A DNA stretch of 64,000 nucleotides from Gracilariopsis chorda (taxonomy: Eukaryota; Rhodophyta; Florideophyceae; Gracilariales; Gracilariaceae): NCBI GenBank assembly GCA_003194525.1, contig NBIV01000293.1:1-64000 (forward strand), given 5' to 3'. The position numbers were made by a program, and so were the translations under genes. Of the stretch, positions 55,201 through 64,000 are shown piece by piece. The stretch's first letter is position 1. Every line of letters starts with the position of its first letter. The notes below the pieces were generated by a model, which did no database searches, was not told the origin of the DNA, and saw only the letters and a list, made by a program, of their open reading frames with translations.

Positions 55201-56882
55201 GGAGCGGCGTTTGCCTTGGGTAAGATGGTGAGAGGTGTCACCTTGGCTGGAGGATCAGGACCAAGTTGGATACGGAAAACTTTCCTGTACCGATTCAAAG
55301 ATGTCGAAAGCATGGCACAGCCTTTCTCGGACATCCCATTCTCTTTCGCTTCCTTTAGCATTCTATTGAAAGCTTTGTCGATGTCTTCCTTCTTGTCGAC
55401 ACCGATGTTTGCACCTGCAGCCTCTGGCAAATCAATGGGATCATCATCGACTGAATTGTATCGCATTCCGTTGTATGCAGCTCGCGCTATCTTCACCTCC
55501 GATCCATCGAGTTCGTCGAAACTTTTTCCGTGCAGCGTCTGTCCGACGTTCTCAAGGTGGGACTTCAGGTTAAAACCCATCTTCTTCAGCAACGGGCGTC
55601 CCAGCAGGACCTCGTCCATGGCTTGGTCGACAACCAGGAAAGGAATATGGTGAATTCGAATCGGCAAATTTGTATTTGGAAGCATTATGGTCACAGATAG
55701 CTTCACTCTGCGTGAGGCCGTGAACGTGATCGGGTTTTCGTGGGACCCACGGATTGCGGGGCAAAGTGATACCTTCTCAGGAAGTGCTTCGTACTGTAGA
55801 TCCGGGACGGCAGCAATCAACTTCTCGAACTGGACGAGAGACAGTGCACTTTCGTCAGAGCCGTAGTCGCCTAAGGCCACAAATGGTACTGAGTCCTCAA
55901 TCATTACCTTGTAACGGCCCTCTTCTTCATCGGTATGATCTTCACCTTGTGCACGGACGCTTTTGAAACGGGCAGGACTCGGCTTCCTCTTTCCAGCGCG
56001 GTACTCGTCGAGCAACTCCTTCTTCCGTTCCTCACTCGAGTTTGGACACTCCATGACCCGGTGAATAGCGTCACAGTCCGGGTTGAGACAAGGCTTGTCC
56101 CAGGTGGAGCGAGACTTGTCGCTAGCCCTGGCCTTCGGATAGTTTTGGCGCGGATTGGGAGTCGTTTTCTGCTTCCTTCTGGGACCAGAATATTTTTCTG
56201 TTCCCTCAGCATCGAAAACACGCTTGCCTTTGCGTGGTGTACGCTTGTTCAACCTGCCGCGGGCAATTTCACCCTGAGCTACCTCAACCGCTATGGCACT
56301 GACACGAGTCTGGAAGAAGGACAAGCTAGACTTCTGTTCACCAGTCCAACAGTCCCTAGCGGAGCGGATGCGTTCGCGAAGCTCTGGCGGTTCGAGCTTC
56401 TGCACGAGTTTCCAAATGAGGGACTTGCAAGTCTCCTTGTCATCGATTACTTCAGAAGCGTTGTTTTTGTCGAGGGCGCTCACGATTTTGACGATGAAAC
56501 TTAGCGCGGCTCCACTGGGGTCTTGCTTGTTCACCTCATACTTGACGGTCTCTAGGGCAGAGCGCACGCGTTCAGTCAAATCCTCCGGAGCGGTTTCTAG
56601 TCTGGTATCAAACCAGGCCTTCACACATGTGTCAGTAGACTGGCCGGCGTTAGATGCGCCCTCGATTTGCCGAAGTAGACACAGACTCTGCAGTAGCACA
56701 GGGTCGAGGCACTGTCGAATGGTTGCAGGAACAATCTGGCGAGAGGCATCGCGTGTGCGATTAAGATCGTTGACTTTTTCCTTGTACGCAGTGTACTCAA
56801 TGTCAAATTTGATAAGGTCGGGCTGTGTGACATCCTTCAGAACAGGAGCATTCAGTGTTGATACAACTCCGAACGAAGACAT
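52272..56882 (-). CDS. Gypsy gag-pol polyprotein with C-terminal chromodomain
   Basis: 1,536 residues in one frame from ATG 56882. Order: gag (about 1-260), zinc knuckle variant C265-x4-C270-x3-H274-x4-C279, retroviral-type aspartic protease with DYG at about 339-341, reverse transcriptase about 560-780 (KVDMAHAYWQ; catalytic box WLDD at about 714-717 where YxDD is common), RNase H from about 876 (FTDAS), integrase with zinc domain H1097/H1103/C1133/C1136 and catalytic D1165, D1223, E1259, and a chromodomain-like segment about 1465-1521 (LLTSWKGF...NDWVSLE). Chromodomains steer chromoviruses to modified histones. No stop or frameshift interrupts it, so it is a candidate for an active element. 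Gag and pol share one frame, so no frameshifting is needed. Confidence 0.9.
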   Translation of the reverse strand: MSSFGVVSTLNAPVLKDVTQPDLIKFDIEYTAYKEKVNDLNRTRDASRQIVPATIRQCLDPVLLQSLCLLRQIEGASNAGQSTDTCVKAWFDTRLETAPEDLTERVRSALETVKYEVNKQDPSGAALSFIVKIVSALDKNNASEVIDDKETCKSLIWKLVQKLEPPELRERIRSARDCWTGEQKSSLSFFQTRVSAIAVEVAQGEIARGRLNKRTPRKGKRVFDAEGTEKYSGPRRKQKTTPNPRQNYPKARASDKSRSTWDKPCLNPDCDAIHRVMECPNSSEERKKELLDEYRAGKRKPSPARFKSVRAQGEDHTDEEEGRYKVMIEDSVPFVALGDYGSDESALSLVQFEKLIAAVPDLQYEALPEKVSLCPAIRGSHENPITFTASRRVKLSVTIMLPNTNLPIRIHHIPFLVVDQAMDEVLLGRPLLKKMGFNLKSHLENVGQTLHGKSFDELDGSEVKIARAAYNGMRYNSVDDDPIDLPEAAGANIGVDKKEDIDKAFNRMLKEAKENGMSEKGCAMLSTSLNRYRKVFRIQLGPDPPAKVTPLTILPKANAAPFRSPQRRYAPPQTAFIASTIRKLEKVGAVFKNPTARWASPALAVPKPGSEGFRFTVDLRGPNSQTEPIVSAMPHLESQLQTVQGSTCFAKVDMAHAYWQIPIATESQEMMSIQTPLGVYSSTRLLQGSTDAGNHYQAVTHSAFQEKVKRFLQWLDDFLLHAISEEELLDVLEAFFAVCEKYGFKIHAEKSQLFLKEAKFCGRTISASGVRFDPRQLDALIQMRTPTLGGDLQQFLCATNWMRTSIPSYANIVAPLHELMESVYQQAGGRTKRKVSKIPLASLWGAEHDSAFAIIKQRLARSTELAHPKQNSCLCLFTDASETHWSAILTQVSREDIKKEVEKQDHEPLSFLSGAFTGPARSWSVPEKEAFPVVEAMCRLDYIIMGRTVAIFTDHANLVYLFDPYGQNPGMARHTACKLMRWAVKLSAYRYVIEHLAGERNVWADMLTRWAVQGKSTVRVARFRRLKSLMLAPVSPHLDPKLDWPRPEDIKKSQRKHKESARKSFSEQNEILVNENGVVWIPEEDQLLQLRILIAAHTGLGGHRGWRTTLTTVKAHFWWTSITKDVETFVRSCLHCLATETGETVPRPLGHALHAGKPNEMIHFDYCYISKGEDEFCYVLVIKDDFSGYVWLVPTTEADAVSTANALLSWFASFGTVVQWVSDRGTHFKNEVVRALREQTNGSHHFTLAYFPWSNGTVEVVCRELLRAMRALLSEFQLPQRSWPSVVPLVQSVLNNSPLTRLGNRCPLNVFTGLPQNNPLLSVKSSVQNKILIKTIEEIRAKQLMTIEDLHSALDDMHRDVVRTTSKKREDEVRRHNNRTNVRPINFTEGDYVLRGVYRKDRGRKPSVRWRGPYRVTACLTEYIFEVEDLLTGARSEVHGRRLKFFRNKDFEITEEVRNQLAYQENELLVVKEFQDIKVRDGTVQLLTSWKGFDETENDWVSLELMQEDVPTLVKEFLEEIRKAGTRRQQRVAASV

Positions 56883-56959
56883 TGCACCTGTGGTTGGTCA
56901 CTCACGCTCTTAGATATCAGCACGGCACCGACAAAATACTCTTTAGAGACAAAGCGCTT

Positions 56960-57581
56960 TGATGGTATGTCGTGCCGGCGTCAATCGTTGAACGTCTGGA
57001 CGCAATATCAAAGGTAGCATAGAACGTAAGTCAAACCCGATACCTCGAAACGAAAAAACACTCGAGCGTACTGCGTCCGGGCACAAGTCGAGGGACCAGA
57101 ATAAAATCCTGGACGCGGTTACCTGTCCAGACAAAAAGTCTGTACACTCTTTTTCGGGGAACGGAAAACGTCCGGGAGGAAATGCTTTCACAGTCCAGTT
57201 CTCCGGGTGGTCGCGCAACCGGCAAGGTATTGGGCACACCGCTCTGGGTCCCCTCTGCCTTCTCGCACTCGCGCTCAAAGTTGGCAGAGTATTTATTAGC
57301 TGTGTTAGCAGCTGCAACCCGATTTTCTACACAGGTAAATCAAATCAGAACTGTGTTCTGTGAATTATAGGCACAACGTGGCCTCATAATTCAAGGTCCC
57401 ACCTATCAAAGATAGATATAGATTAGTCTCAGCGAAGTGTCCGCGGGACCTGCTAAACCAAGTCCGCACATCCGCCACCAGACTAATCTCCTGATCTCAT
57501 CAACTGGATTGAACGCCAGCGGGCCTTCTCCGATACATACGTAGCGTCCCTCTACGCAGAGATCGGTGGAGCCTTACATCA
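56960..57581 (-). repeat. Gypsy 5' LTR (622 bp)
   Basis: The LTR upstream of the minus-strand gag-pol, 77 bp before its ATG. It should carry the promoter. Confidence 0.9.
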
Positions 57582-57586
57582 CTGAA
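57582..57586. repeat. Target-site duplication CTGAA (right)
   Basis: Partner of 51593-51597. The copia frame resumes directly in this sequence. Confidence 0.85.
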
Positions 57587-57872
57587 CGAAGCCGCAGACC
57601 TACCTCTAGATTCTCTGACACACAGCATAGCTCTCTAATCACACGGGAAGACTCTTTGGGCTCTATCCTGAACAATATACAAGAAGTCAAACAATCCAGG
57701 AACTGGCCCAGCTGGGAGAGGGCCATCGAAGAAGAATTCTCGTCTTTGAAATCGATGCAGACCTGGAATATCGTGAGCAAACTTGAGGGAGCAAAATTAA
57801 TTGGCTCAAAACTCGTTTTTGCAACGAAGTTCAATGATGAAGGTTCTATTTCCTGATATAAGGCAAAGATAG

Positions 57873-58703
57873 TTGCCAAAGGATGCCAGCAAGGCCAAAA
57901 TAGCTCATTTATACTCTCCTGTAGTGGATTTTGGAACACTTCGAGTGGCACTATCATTGGTATTCACACTTGGCCTTGAGATTCACCAGCTTGACGTGAA
58001 ATGTGCCTTCTTGAATGGGCACATTGACAAGGACAAACCGGTGTACATGTCATCGCCAGAAGGACTGAGCATGGGATTGCTGGATGGCCAGATACTCAAA
58101 CTGAATAGAGCCATCTATGGTTTAAAGCAATCAAACTCTATATGGAGTAGGCTGTTTACTGACCGGCTCCGGAAGCTTGGGTTTACACAGTGCCTCACTG
58201 ATCAGTGCTTCTTACACTTGATACGGAAAGGAAAAATATTGTGGGTGCTGCTCTATGTTGATGATCTTCTGCTAATTGGCGATGATGCGGACCTTATTCA
58301 TGAAATGAAGAGAATGCTGTCATCAGAATTTGAAATGAAGGAATGTGCCAATTCGGACAGTTTTCTGGGTGTCTACATTCACAGAGATAAGCAGCAGATG
58401 ATTCTACATCAGCAGCCGTTCATTGAGAGAATGCTTTGCCGGTTTCACATGGAACGTTCCATCCCTGTTGCAAATCTGACGGACACAGGGTACAAGGGTT
58501 CTGAGACTCTTGAAGCAGAGCCATTGCCAACGAGGGTCACCTACCAAGAGGCTATTAGGTCGTTGTTATACCTCTCTACTCGCAACAGACCTGATATATC
58601 CAATGCAGTGAACGTTCTCTCACAAGCTCAGGCTGGACCAACAGCAGCACACCGGAATGCTGTGAAACGAATCTTTCGTTACCTAAGCAGTACAAGGACG
58701 TAA
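57873..58703 (+). pseudogene. Copia reverse transcriptase region
   Basis: After the gypsy insertion the copia frame resumes at 57582, carries the start of the RVT_2 domain (to TGA 57854), then shifts by one base into this frame. Motifs: LDVKCAFLNGHI (first catalytic Asp) and LLYVDDLL with the YVDD box at 58254-58265. Both catalytic aspartate positions are intact. The frame closes at TAA 58701, but the same frame continues into RNase H. Confidence 0.7.
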
Positions 58704-58745
58704 GGGCCTCAGAGTTCAGTAACATCTGACACTGATAAGGTTCTT

Positions 58746-59165
58746 GTGGCTTATGCTGATGCGGAATGGTCTGGAGATGACGTGGATCGGAAATCAATCA
58801 GTGGATTTTGCCTGTTCTTGTTCGGCAACCTAGTGGTTTGGAGAACTCTGAAGCAGGCATTTGTTGCTACTTCTACCACTGATTCTGAATACATCTCTTT
58901 GTCAGAGTGTGTGAAACCAGTTAGGTGGGCTCGAAACCTACTTCAGGAACTTGGAGTTGTAGAAGCTTTATATCCAATAAAAGTGTACGAAGACAACTCA
59001 GGAGTGTTTGAATGGGTCAGAGGAATTTGAAGAGCCAATATTGAGTTGCGTTACCACTTTGTCCAAGAAGGTGTGGAATCCGGGGAAATTGCTTTGCATT
59101 GCTGCGATACGAAGGATTTGATTGCAGATCTATTAACCAAGCCAGTCAAGAGAAAGGTTTCGTAA
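58746..59165 (+). pseudogene. Copia RNase H and C-terminus
   Basis: Starts with the first active-site Asp in YADAEWSG, followed by the copia RNase H pattern SISGF...VVW...STTDSEYISL (second acidic residue). A TGA at 59028 interrupts it, and the same frame continues to the typical copia end LLTKPV and a natural stop at 59163-59165. Confidence 0.65.
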
Positions 59166-59203
59166 GTTAAGAGGTCAAATTGGAGTTTCTCATTGTGCTC
59201 ATG

Positions 59204-59433
59204 GCATGGGGGGGATGATGTTGTTGCACTACTGAGTTGCACTACTGACGTAAGCTCAACAACTACTTACGATGACATTAGTCTCGTACAGCTCGCGCTG
59301 CTCCCAGGATGGGCTAAAATAAACTCCTGAGTCGCGCTTGGCACTGCCTGCCAAGAGCGGTGGACAGTGACGAAGAAGAAGGACTTCTCACTGCGTTTTC
59401 TCTCCTTAGAACGGACCCTGTACGCTGCGCGAA
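59204..59433 (+). other. Polypurine tract and candidate copia 3' LTR / leader of the next element
   Basis: GCATGGGGGGGGA (59203-59215) is a good polypurine tract. The following TGATGTTGTTGCAC (59216) is a plausible LTR start. A 13-bp direct duplication GTTGCACTACTGA lies at about 59223-59248. The LTR end is not identifiable, and the second copia element's leader must also lie within this stretch. Confidence 0.4.
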
Positions 59434-60782
59434 ATGTCCACACAACCAATAGTTATGGGCCCAGCACAGGGTAGCGCAAAACCCTTCGCGCCTACAGACC
59501 CCCCAATGTTCAATCCTGCGGGAGATTTGCAAGAGTATCGTCGGGAAGTGTCGCGTTGGGTTGAAACGATTCAAGCAGCGTCGCAACAAGGTTCCGTTCG
59601 TCTCTACAAAACAATGTATGCCACACTCCAAGACACTTGTACGACCTTGGTCTTCCGAGAGAGGAGAAAGCTATCGTCGACGGAGCTCAGAGGAAGAAAC
59701 ATATCAACTACAAGCAAGCAGACCAGATTGACCCCATCAAGCAGATTTTGAAGCTAATCGCAGTTGACCCCCCGATAGCAGTTGTTACACGCTTGATATT
59801 CTCATTTAATGACGTTAAGTCTTGTCTTCGGTCTTGATTGGAAGACTTGAACTCGTTTGCTTCGCGCCTTCGCGGTTTAGCCACTGAATACCTAATGCAT
59901 GTTGGATTATCTGCATCATCTCAAGTTGGCGAGGTGCTTTCGATCACGCTCCTCAACAATGCTTTCCTCAATGAGGAAACTGTGATCAACGCCAGGATTC
60001 AGCTTGTAGCTTTAGCAAAGGCTCCAATGAAAGCCAAGGTTCAAGAAGAAATCTCTATTACAATGGAATCACTTTCTCAAGGGTTGAAGGTATTCAGGGA
60101 TCTGAAACAGGTGCTTCAACGAAACGAAAACCGACCGCTATCTTCTGACAGTACAGATACCACTCGAAGCAAAGCTCAATCGCTCATATGACAAGTTACC
60201 AATGTGATTGATGAGAATGTTCAACTAGAGAATTACCCCATTGAAAAGAAAGCATCCGTTGAAGAAGAAAGTGAAATATTTTCTACTGGTCTCCGTTGCA
60301 AGCTCAATCTTGATGATGCAGTTACAATGATTCGCAACCTGACGTCGTCACCGAAGAGCGCAGAAAAGACCTACACGAAGTCGGAAATTAATAACATGGT
60401 ATCACAACGAGTGGTACAGCGCATTGAGCAACGCCTTAATCAGGCTATGGTTGCATACCAGAAAAAGCTAGGCCTTCAATCTGATCGTTTGCATCCCATG
60501 GGCTCGTCGTTTTCTGGACCCTTGTCTACACAGAAAGACAAAACTAAACCGCCCACAGTTGGTGTCAAGGACAAGAAACGGAAGCCAGATGATCGAGGAT
60601 TTTGTTACGACTATGGCTCAAAAAACCATCGCCAAGGATCAAAAGAATGTAAGAATCCTAGTTTCTACACGAAATGGCTTCAATCAGAAAAGTTGAATCC
60701 TTCAGAACAGGATCGGCCACACCATACTGAACGCTGGGATTTTTGGCGGGGCTTCACCTCCTTGCAAACCAGTCGTCGTTAA
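59434..60782 (+). pseudogene. Divergent copia gag
   Basis: It begins in one frame (MSTQPIVMGP start), shifts by about 59640 into a second frame and stays there to 60782, with in-frame TGA at 59835 and 60189. The zinc-knuckle-like motif near 60602-60660 reads C-x2-Y-x4-H-x6-C: the second cysteine is Tyr and the spacing is off, so zinc binding is probably lost or weak. The IVMGP at its start also occurs at the start of the gag in the tandem array, a weak hint of relationship. Confidence 0.55.
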
Positions 60783-61798
60783 CTGCAGGTAGTGAAACCT
60801 ACTCAGGTATAAGGCCATCTAAGGATCCAAGTCCGATCCTTGACCCAGGCTGTCCGAAGAGTGTGGGAGGAATTGAATTGATCTCTGAGCTCTGCGCATC
60901 TCTGCGTATTGAGTTACAACTCAAACCTTTAGATTGTGAACCATTTCTACATGGCTTTGGAGAACACTGTGCCAATGCGCTCTAAGTGTTCGCGATCTGG
61001 ACACTAGACAGTGAAGACGAATACGGAAAAGCTTTCTTTATTCCGTTCTATGTAGTAGTTGGTGATGGACCTATTCTGCTAGGAAATGACTTACTCTCTC
61101 GTTCAGATGTGCTTGGCAATGCAAACCAATTGCGCATTCTGAAAGTGGTCGCTGGACCAAGTGAAATCCTTCTCAGAACGTACTGCGCTGGACAAGATCT
61201 GTCCAAGCGTACCCGTCTTCTTCTCGTACCTTCCAGGATCAAGTCGATGAAAGCCGTTTTTGCCCCAACTTTGAAAACGAAGAGACAGTTTATTGAAAAT
61301 GAAGAACTTTTTACCAAACGGTTTCATGTTAATACCCATATGCGTCCAAGGGAAATGAAGAACCTCTGTCGACAAGCAAAACTTCTGACCAAAACTCTCG
61401 CTGCGCCTCTGGACGAAGCATATGACAAATGCACAAGTTGCAAGTCAACTGGGCGGCCCCTTGCTTCCAGAAAAGTTTCATTCTCACGTCTTTTACAAAG
61501 CTTTAACGATCATTTGCAGGTTGACTTCATGTTTGTGGCAGAGCTGGGAAATCTTCCCATCCTACACATGAAAGACGCAGCTACTGGCCTAACTGTGGCG
61601 TTATTGACGTTCTCTCGTTCAATGCTTGAAGCACGGAAGTCCATTTTCTTGCACTGGATCACAGTACACAGGCCTCCAAGAGAACTTTCAGGAGATCCTG
61701 AGTTCAACATTGACCAAATCCAACTCTTATGTGCAGAGAATCCAATCAAGTTCTCTCCAGGTCCTGCGAGAAGACACAACAAATTTGGTACTGTCTAG
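60743..61798 (+). pseudogene. Divergent copia protease and integrase N-terminal half
   Basis: The protease site reads DPGC (from 60842) in place of DSGC/DTGC. The pol frame is then broken by TAA 60983-60985. The zinc domain (FHVNTH...CTSC) and the first two catalytic Asp candidates (LQVDFMF, SGDPEF) follow. A TAG at 61796-61798 falls right after FGTV, where the GxxE catalytic Glu is expected. Another Glu occurs four codons later, so which position is catalytic is uncertain. Confidence 0.55.
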
Positions 61799-62689
61799 TC
61801 TTCACATGAGTCTGTACGCTATCTCATACAGCGAATACTAAAGGATCATGACTACGCAATATCTCGAGTTATACCGGTCTCCTCAGACCATGAAATTGTC
61901 TCCAAAGCTGCTTTTCTAAAGAACATGCTCCAAGGCTCAAACCTAGTATCCAGTTTCGAGTCGGCTCGAGGTTACAGACCTTCAATCACTGGGCTTTCTC
62001 AAAGTCCAACCAGCAAGGATATTATCTCGGCACATACAGAGAAAACCACACGGCGAGCTTTGCATCGTTTTCTGAGGTCAGGGGACATCAAAACGTTATC
62101 TCGAACGTTGCTTTCGCCAGGGACTCCGGTTTTCTTCTTCAGAAAAACCCAAAAATGTGCTGTCTGGCTTGAAGGATACGTAAATGAGACCTACAGCCAT
62201 CTGGTCGCAGTCTCTTCTAAGCCCAATTCAGGCGGTACCAACTACGCTGTTGCGTACGAGGATCTGAGACTTAGACCGCTCAGTCCCCTTGTCAGAGATT
62301 TGGAACGTCTACAACTTGGTTTCCAAGAGCTGCCCTCCGAGATTATGGATAGCGTTAACGCTGTCGTGGAAGAACCTATCCTTCGACCAATCCCAAACCC
62401 ACTAGTGGTAACTACGTATCATTCACCAATGCACATTGATGATGTCTTTGAACATTGTCCCTTGGACTACGCCGTGTAAGATGACCATCCAGCTAGTATT
62501 TCATATCTGGCAAAAACGCAGTTCCGTCAATCCTTTAAAGCTTCTTCTAAAGATATTGGTCTCTATGCATCTTCGAAGATGAAACCATTACCTCTCAAGT
62601 CTGCTTCCCAACCAATACTTCGAGAACTCTGCAATTCTTTAGGATCAGGGCCTTTATCAGAATAGAAGCTCCAATGCGCGCCCCGTTGG
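61799..62689 (+). pseudogene. Divergent copia integrase C-terminal region and linker
   Basis: The pol frame continues without a shift. It is helical after the stop, then a long linker with SH3-like strand-rich sequence near 62130-62290, and stops at 62477 and 62663. No catalytic motif is expected here. Confidence 0.5.
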
Positions 62690-63412
62690 TTGCTGGATCA
62701 TGCCATAGGCAACGAGAAAGAAGCTTACCGCAAAAACAAGGCGTATAGACCGGTCTCCGTTTGGGCTCTTCCTCGGAACGCCAACCTCATCTCTTCGTAT
62801 CATTTCTTTGTCATCAAACATGACGGAGAGAGCAAAGCTTTGAAACTTAAATGCCGGCTCGTACCACATGGGAATAAGGACAAGGACAAAGACCAGTTGC
62901 GATCAGATTCGGCAACAGCCCAATTCCCTGCTATTAGACTGCTGCTCTCGATGGCAGTCCTGTTTCATTTTCGAATTGCCTCCATTGACATTAAGTCTGC
63001 TTATCTGCAAGCGGGCTCCATCAAACGTGACATATATATGAGGCCCCCGAGAAGTTGGGTAGACCCGTTTGACGAAGTCTGGAAAATACTTGTCCCAACG
63101 TATGGTCTCGTTGACTCTAGTCGCTTGTGGCAGCTTTTTGCGGAGGATTGGTTGTTGAAGCGTGGTTTTGTCCCGATTCCAGGACACCCTCAGCTGTTTC
63201 TTTTATGGGAGAATCAAGAAGTTGTCTTAATTCTTGCAAAAGGGGTAGACGATATGATATTCGCAGGAAGCCATGAGGAACTGTTTCGGTTTCATGAATT
63301 TATATCCGCACAGTTCGAAGTCGGAAGATTCTTGCAAGGCCAGGACATGGTTTTCAATCGCCTTGTCATCATTCAATTGCCAAACTTCTCAATACGAGTA
63401 TCAATGAAGTAG
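62690..63412 (+). pseudogene. Divergent copia reverse transcriptase
   Basis: Contains the RVT_2 motifs KCRLVPHGNKD, IDIKSAYLQA (first catalytic Asp) and LAKGVDDMIFAG, where the usual YVDD is GVDD; the two aspartates remain but the conserved Tyr is lost. The frame ends at TAG 63410. Confidence 0.65.
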
Positions 63413-64000
63413 TTCCAAAAAACAATTGTTCCCCTTTCTGTTCCTCCTCCAAGAAAAAAGGAAAGCGATGACATCTGAACAGCTAGGGAACTAAGCGATG
63501 TTCAGAGCTTGAAGGGTAAGCTCAACTTTCTTGTTCATGGAGCACTCTCTCAAGCTTCAGTCGTTGTAAGCAAGCTCCAGCAACAGGTTTCTCGCCTCAA
63601 GGTACACCACATGCGTCAGCTAAACAGCGCAACAAAGCAACTTAAGAGCCTTAACTCAGTTTTCCTTTACCAGTCCTTGCCCACCCCCGTTTCCTCTAAC
63701 TCACAGATTCACCTCCTCAGTTTTTGTGACGCTGCTATCGGTACGACATCATACGGACAATCTGGATATGTTTCCGTAATACTTGCTTATCAAAGCCCTG
63801 ATTGCATATATCATGTTATTGACTGGCATTCATCAAATCAGACGGGTGTTTCGTTTTCTTCTGCAGGAGCTGAAATCATTGCGACAGCCTTTGCGACAGA
63901 CCGATCTGTTTTTGTTTCACAGACTCTTCCCTACTTCTTCCATGAGTCTGGTTTTGCGAAACAAATTCTGACAAGTCTTCTCGTTGACTCTTTTGGTCTT
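63413..64000 (+). pseudogene. Divergent copia RNase H, truncated by window end
   Basis: In the same frame as the reverse transcriptase, after a stop at 63474, a linker leads to an RNase H with FCDAAIG (first acidic residue) and SSAGAEIIA (copia-type second acidic motif). It runs open to the last base of the window. Confidence 0.55.

Larger units (their letters stand above)
51598..57581 (-). mobile_element. Ty3/gypsy chromodomain retrotransposon, apparently intact
   Basis: A 5,984-bp element with two 622-bp LTRs, a single open gag-pol frame (56882-52272), TG...CA LTR ends and a perfect 5-bp target duplication. LTR identity implies recent insertion, because the two LTRs are copied from one template at integration. 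It lies inside the copia element in the opposite orientation. A classical tRNA primer-binding site (TGG...) is not visible directly inside the 5' LTR, so priming is unresolved. Confidence 0.9.
49225..59215 (+). mobile_element. Ty1/copia-type retrotransposon, decayed, split by a nested gypsy insertion
   Basis: Domain order gag, protease, integrase, reverse transcriptase, RNase H is that of Ty1/copia elements. The left half (to 51597) and right half (from 57582) are separated by the minus-strand gypsy element. Removing that element with one CTGAA copy rejoins the frame in the linker between integrase and reverse transcriptase. In-frame stops at 49613, 50321, 51158, 58701 and 59028, frame changes near 51395 and 57857, and a changed protease motif show it is dead. 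A purine tract (59204-59215) precedes a candidate 3' LTR. The 5' LTR was not found. Confidence 0.8.
59434..64000 (+). mobile_element. Second, divergent copia-type retrotransposon, decayed, cut by the window end
   Basis: It starts with a gag ATG at 59434 and shows gag, protease, integrase, reverse transcriptase and RNase H in copia order. It differs from the neighbouring copia element in all motifs and is a separate lineage. Six in-frame stops occur in the main pol frame (60983, 61796, 62477, 62663, 63410 and 63474), yet I can follow that frame from about 60743 to 64000 without a shift. Confidence 0.75.

Noticed and set aside
56293-56913. 206-codon plus-strand frame opposite the start of gypsy gag
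   Set aside because: Antisense shadow of an intact, motif-bearing polyprotein.
60983-63476. Stop-codon reassignment to explain the readable frame of the divergent copia element
   Set aside because: All three stop codons occur in frame, motifs are degraded, and neighbouring genes (zinc-finger copies, gypsy gag-pol) use stops normally.

Overview
The window looks like transposon-rich nuclear DNA of an intron-poor eukaryote. There are no bacterial operons. The genes are long single-exon frames or have one short GT-AG intron, and Ty1/copia and Ty3/gypsy retroelements fill the right third. A red alga (florideophyte type) is my best guess from the element mix and from a gene joining a DNA methyltransferase to a SET domain. 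That is inference; I recognise no species-diagnostic gene.

Region 1 (1-11383) is a graveyard of decayed genes: a 21-bp-repeat-coding frame (1950-2507), two minus-strand gene fragments (3237-3830 and 4316-4845), a near-perfect 157-bp foldback element (4901-5057), a disrupted beta-class DNA methyltransferase/SET-domain gene (5329-8559) with an 84-bp intron, an open basic coiled-coil frame (8856-10352), and on the minus strand a zinc-finger plus KDZ-like transposase fragment (11285-10242) that stops at the edge of the array.

Region 2 (11384-47536) is a head-to-tail tandem array of seven units of about 5,305 bp. Each unit carries a single-exon 433-435 aa six-finger C2H2 zinc-finger protein with a long disordered Ala/Pro/Ser/Gly N-terminal half, an unidentified 183-aa frame, and a truncated retrotransposon gag. 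Six copies keep the zinc-finger frame open. Copy 6 is riddled with about twenty clean small deletions. Copy 7 ends inside the gag, which there runs on past the point where the other units switch to a different 561-bp segment.

Region 3 (47537-64000) is nested and adjacent retroelements. A decayed copia-type element (about 49225-59215 plus a candidate 3' LTR) is split between integrase and reverse transcriptase by a minus-strand chromodomain gypsy element (51598-57581). The gypsy insertion has 622-bp LTRs identical as far as I can read, a perfect CTGAA target-site duplication and one open 1,536-codon gag-pol, so it is the youngest element here. A second, divergent copia-type element with many in-frame stops starts at about 59434 and runs off the right edge.
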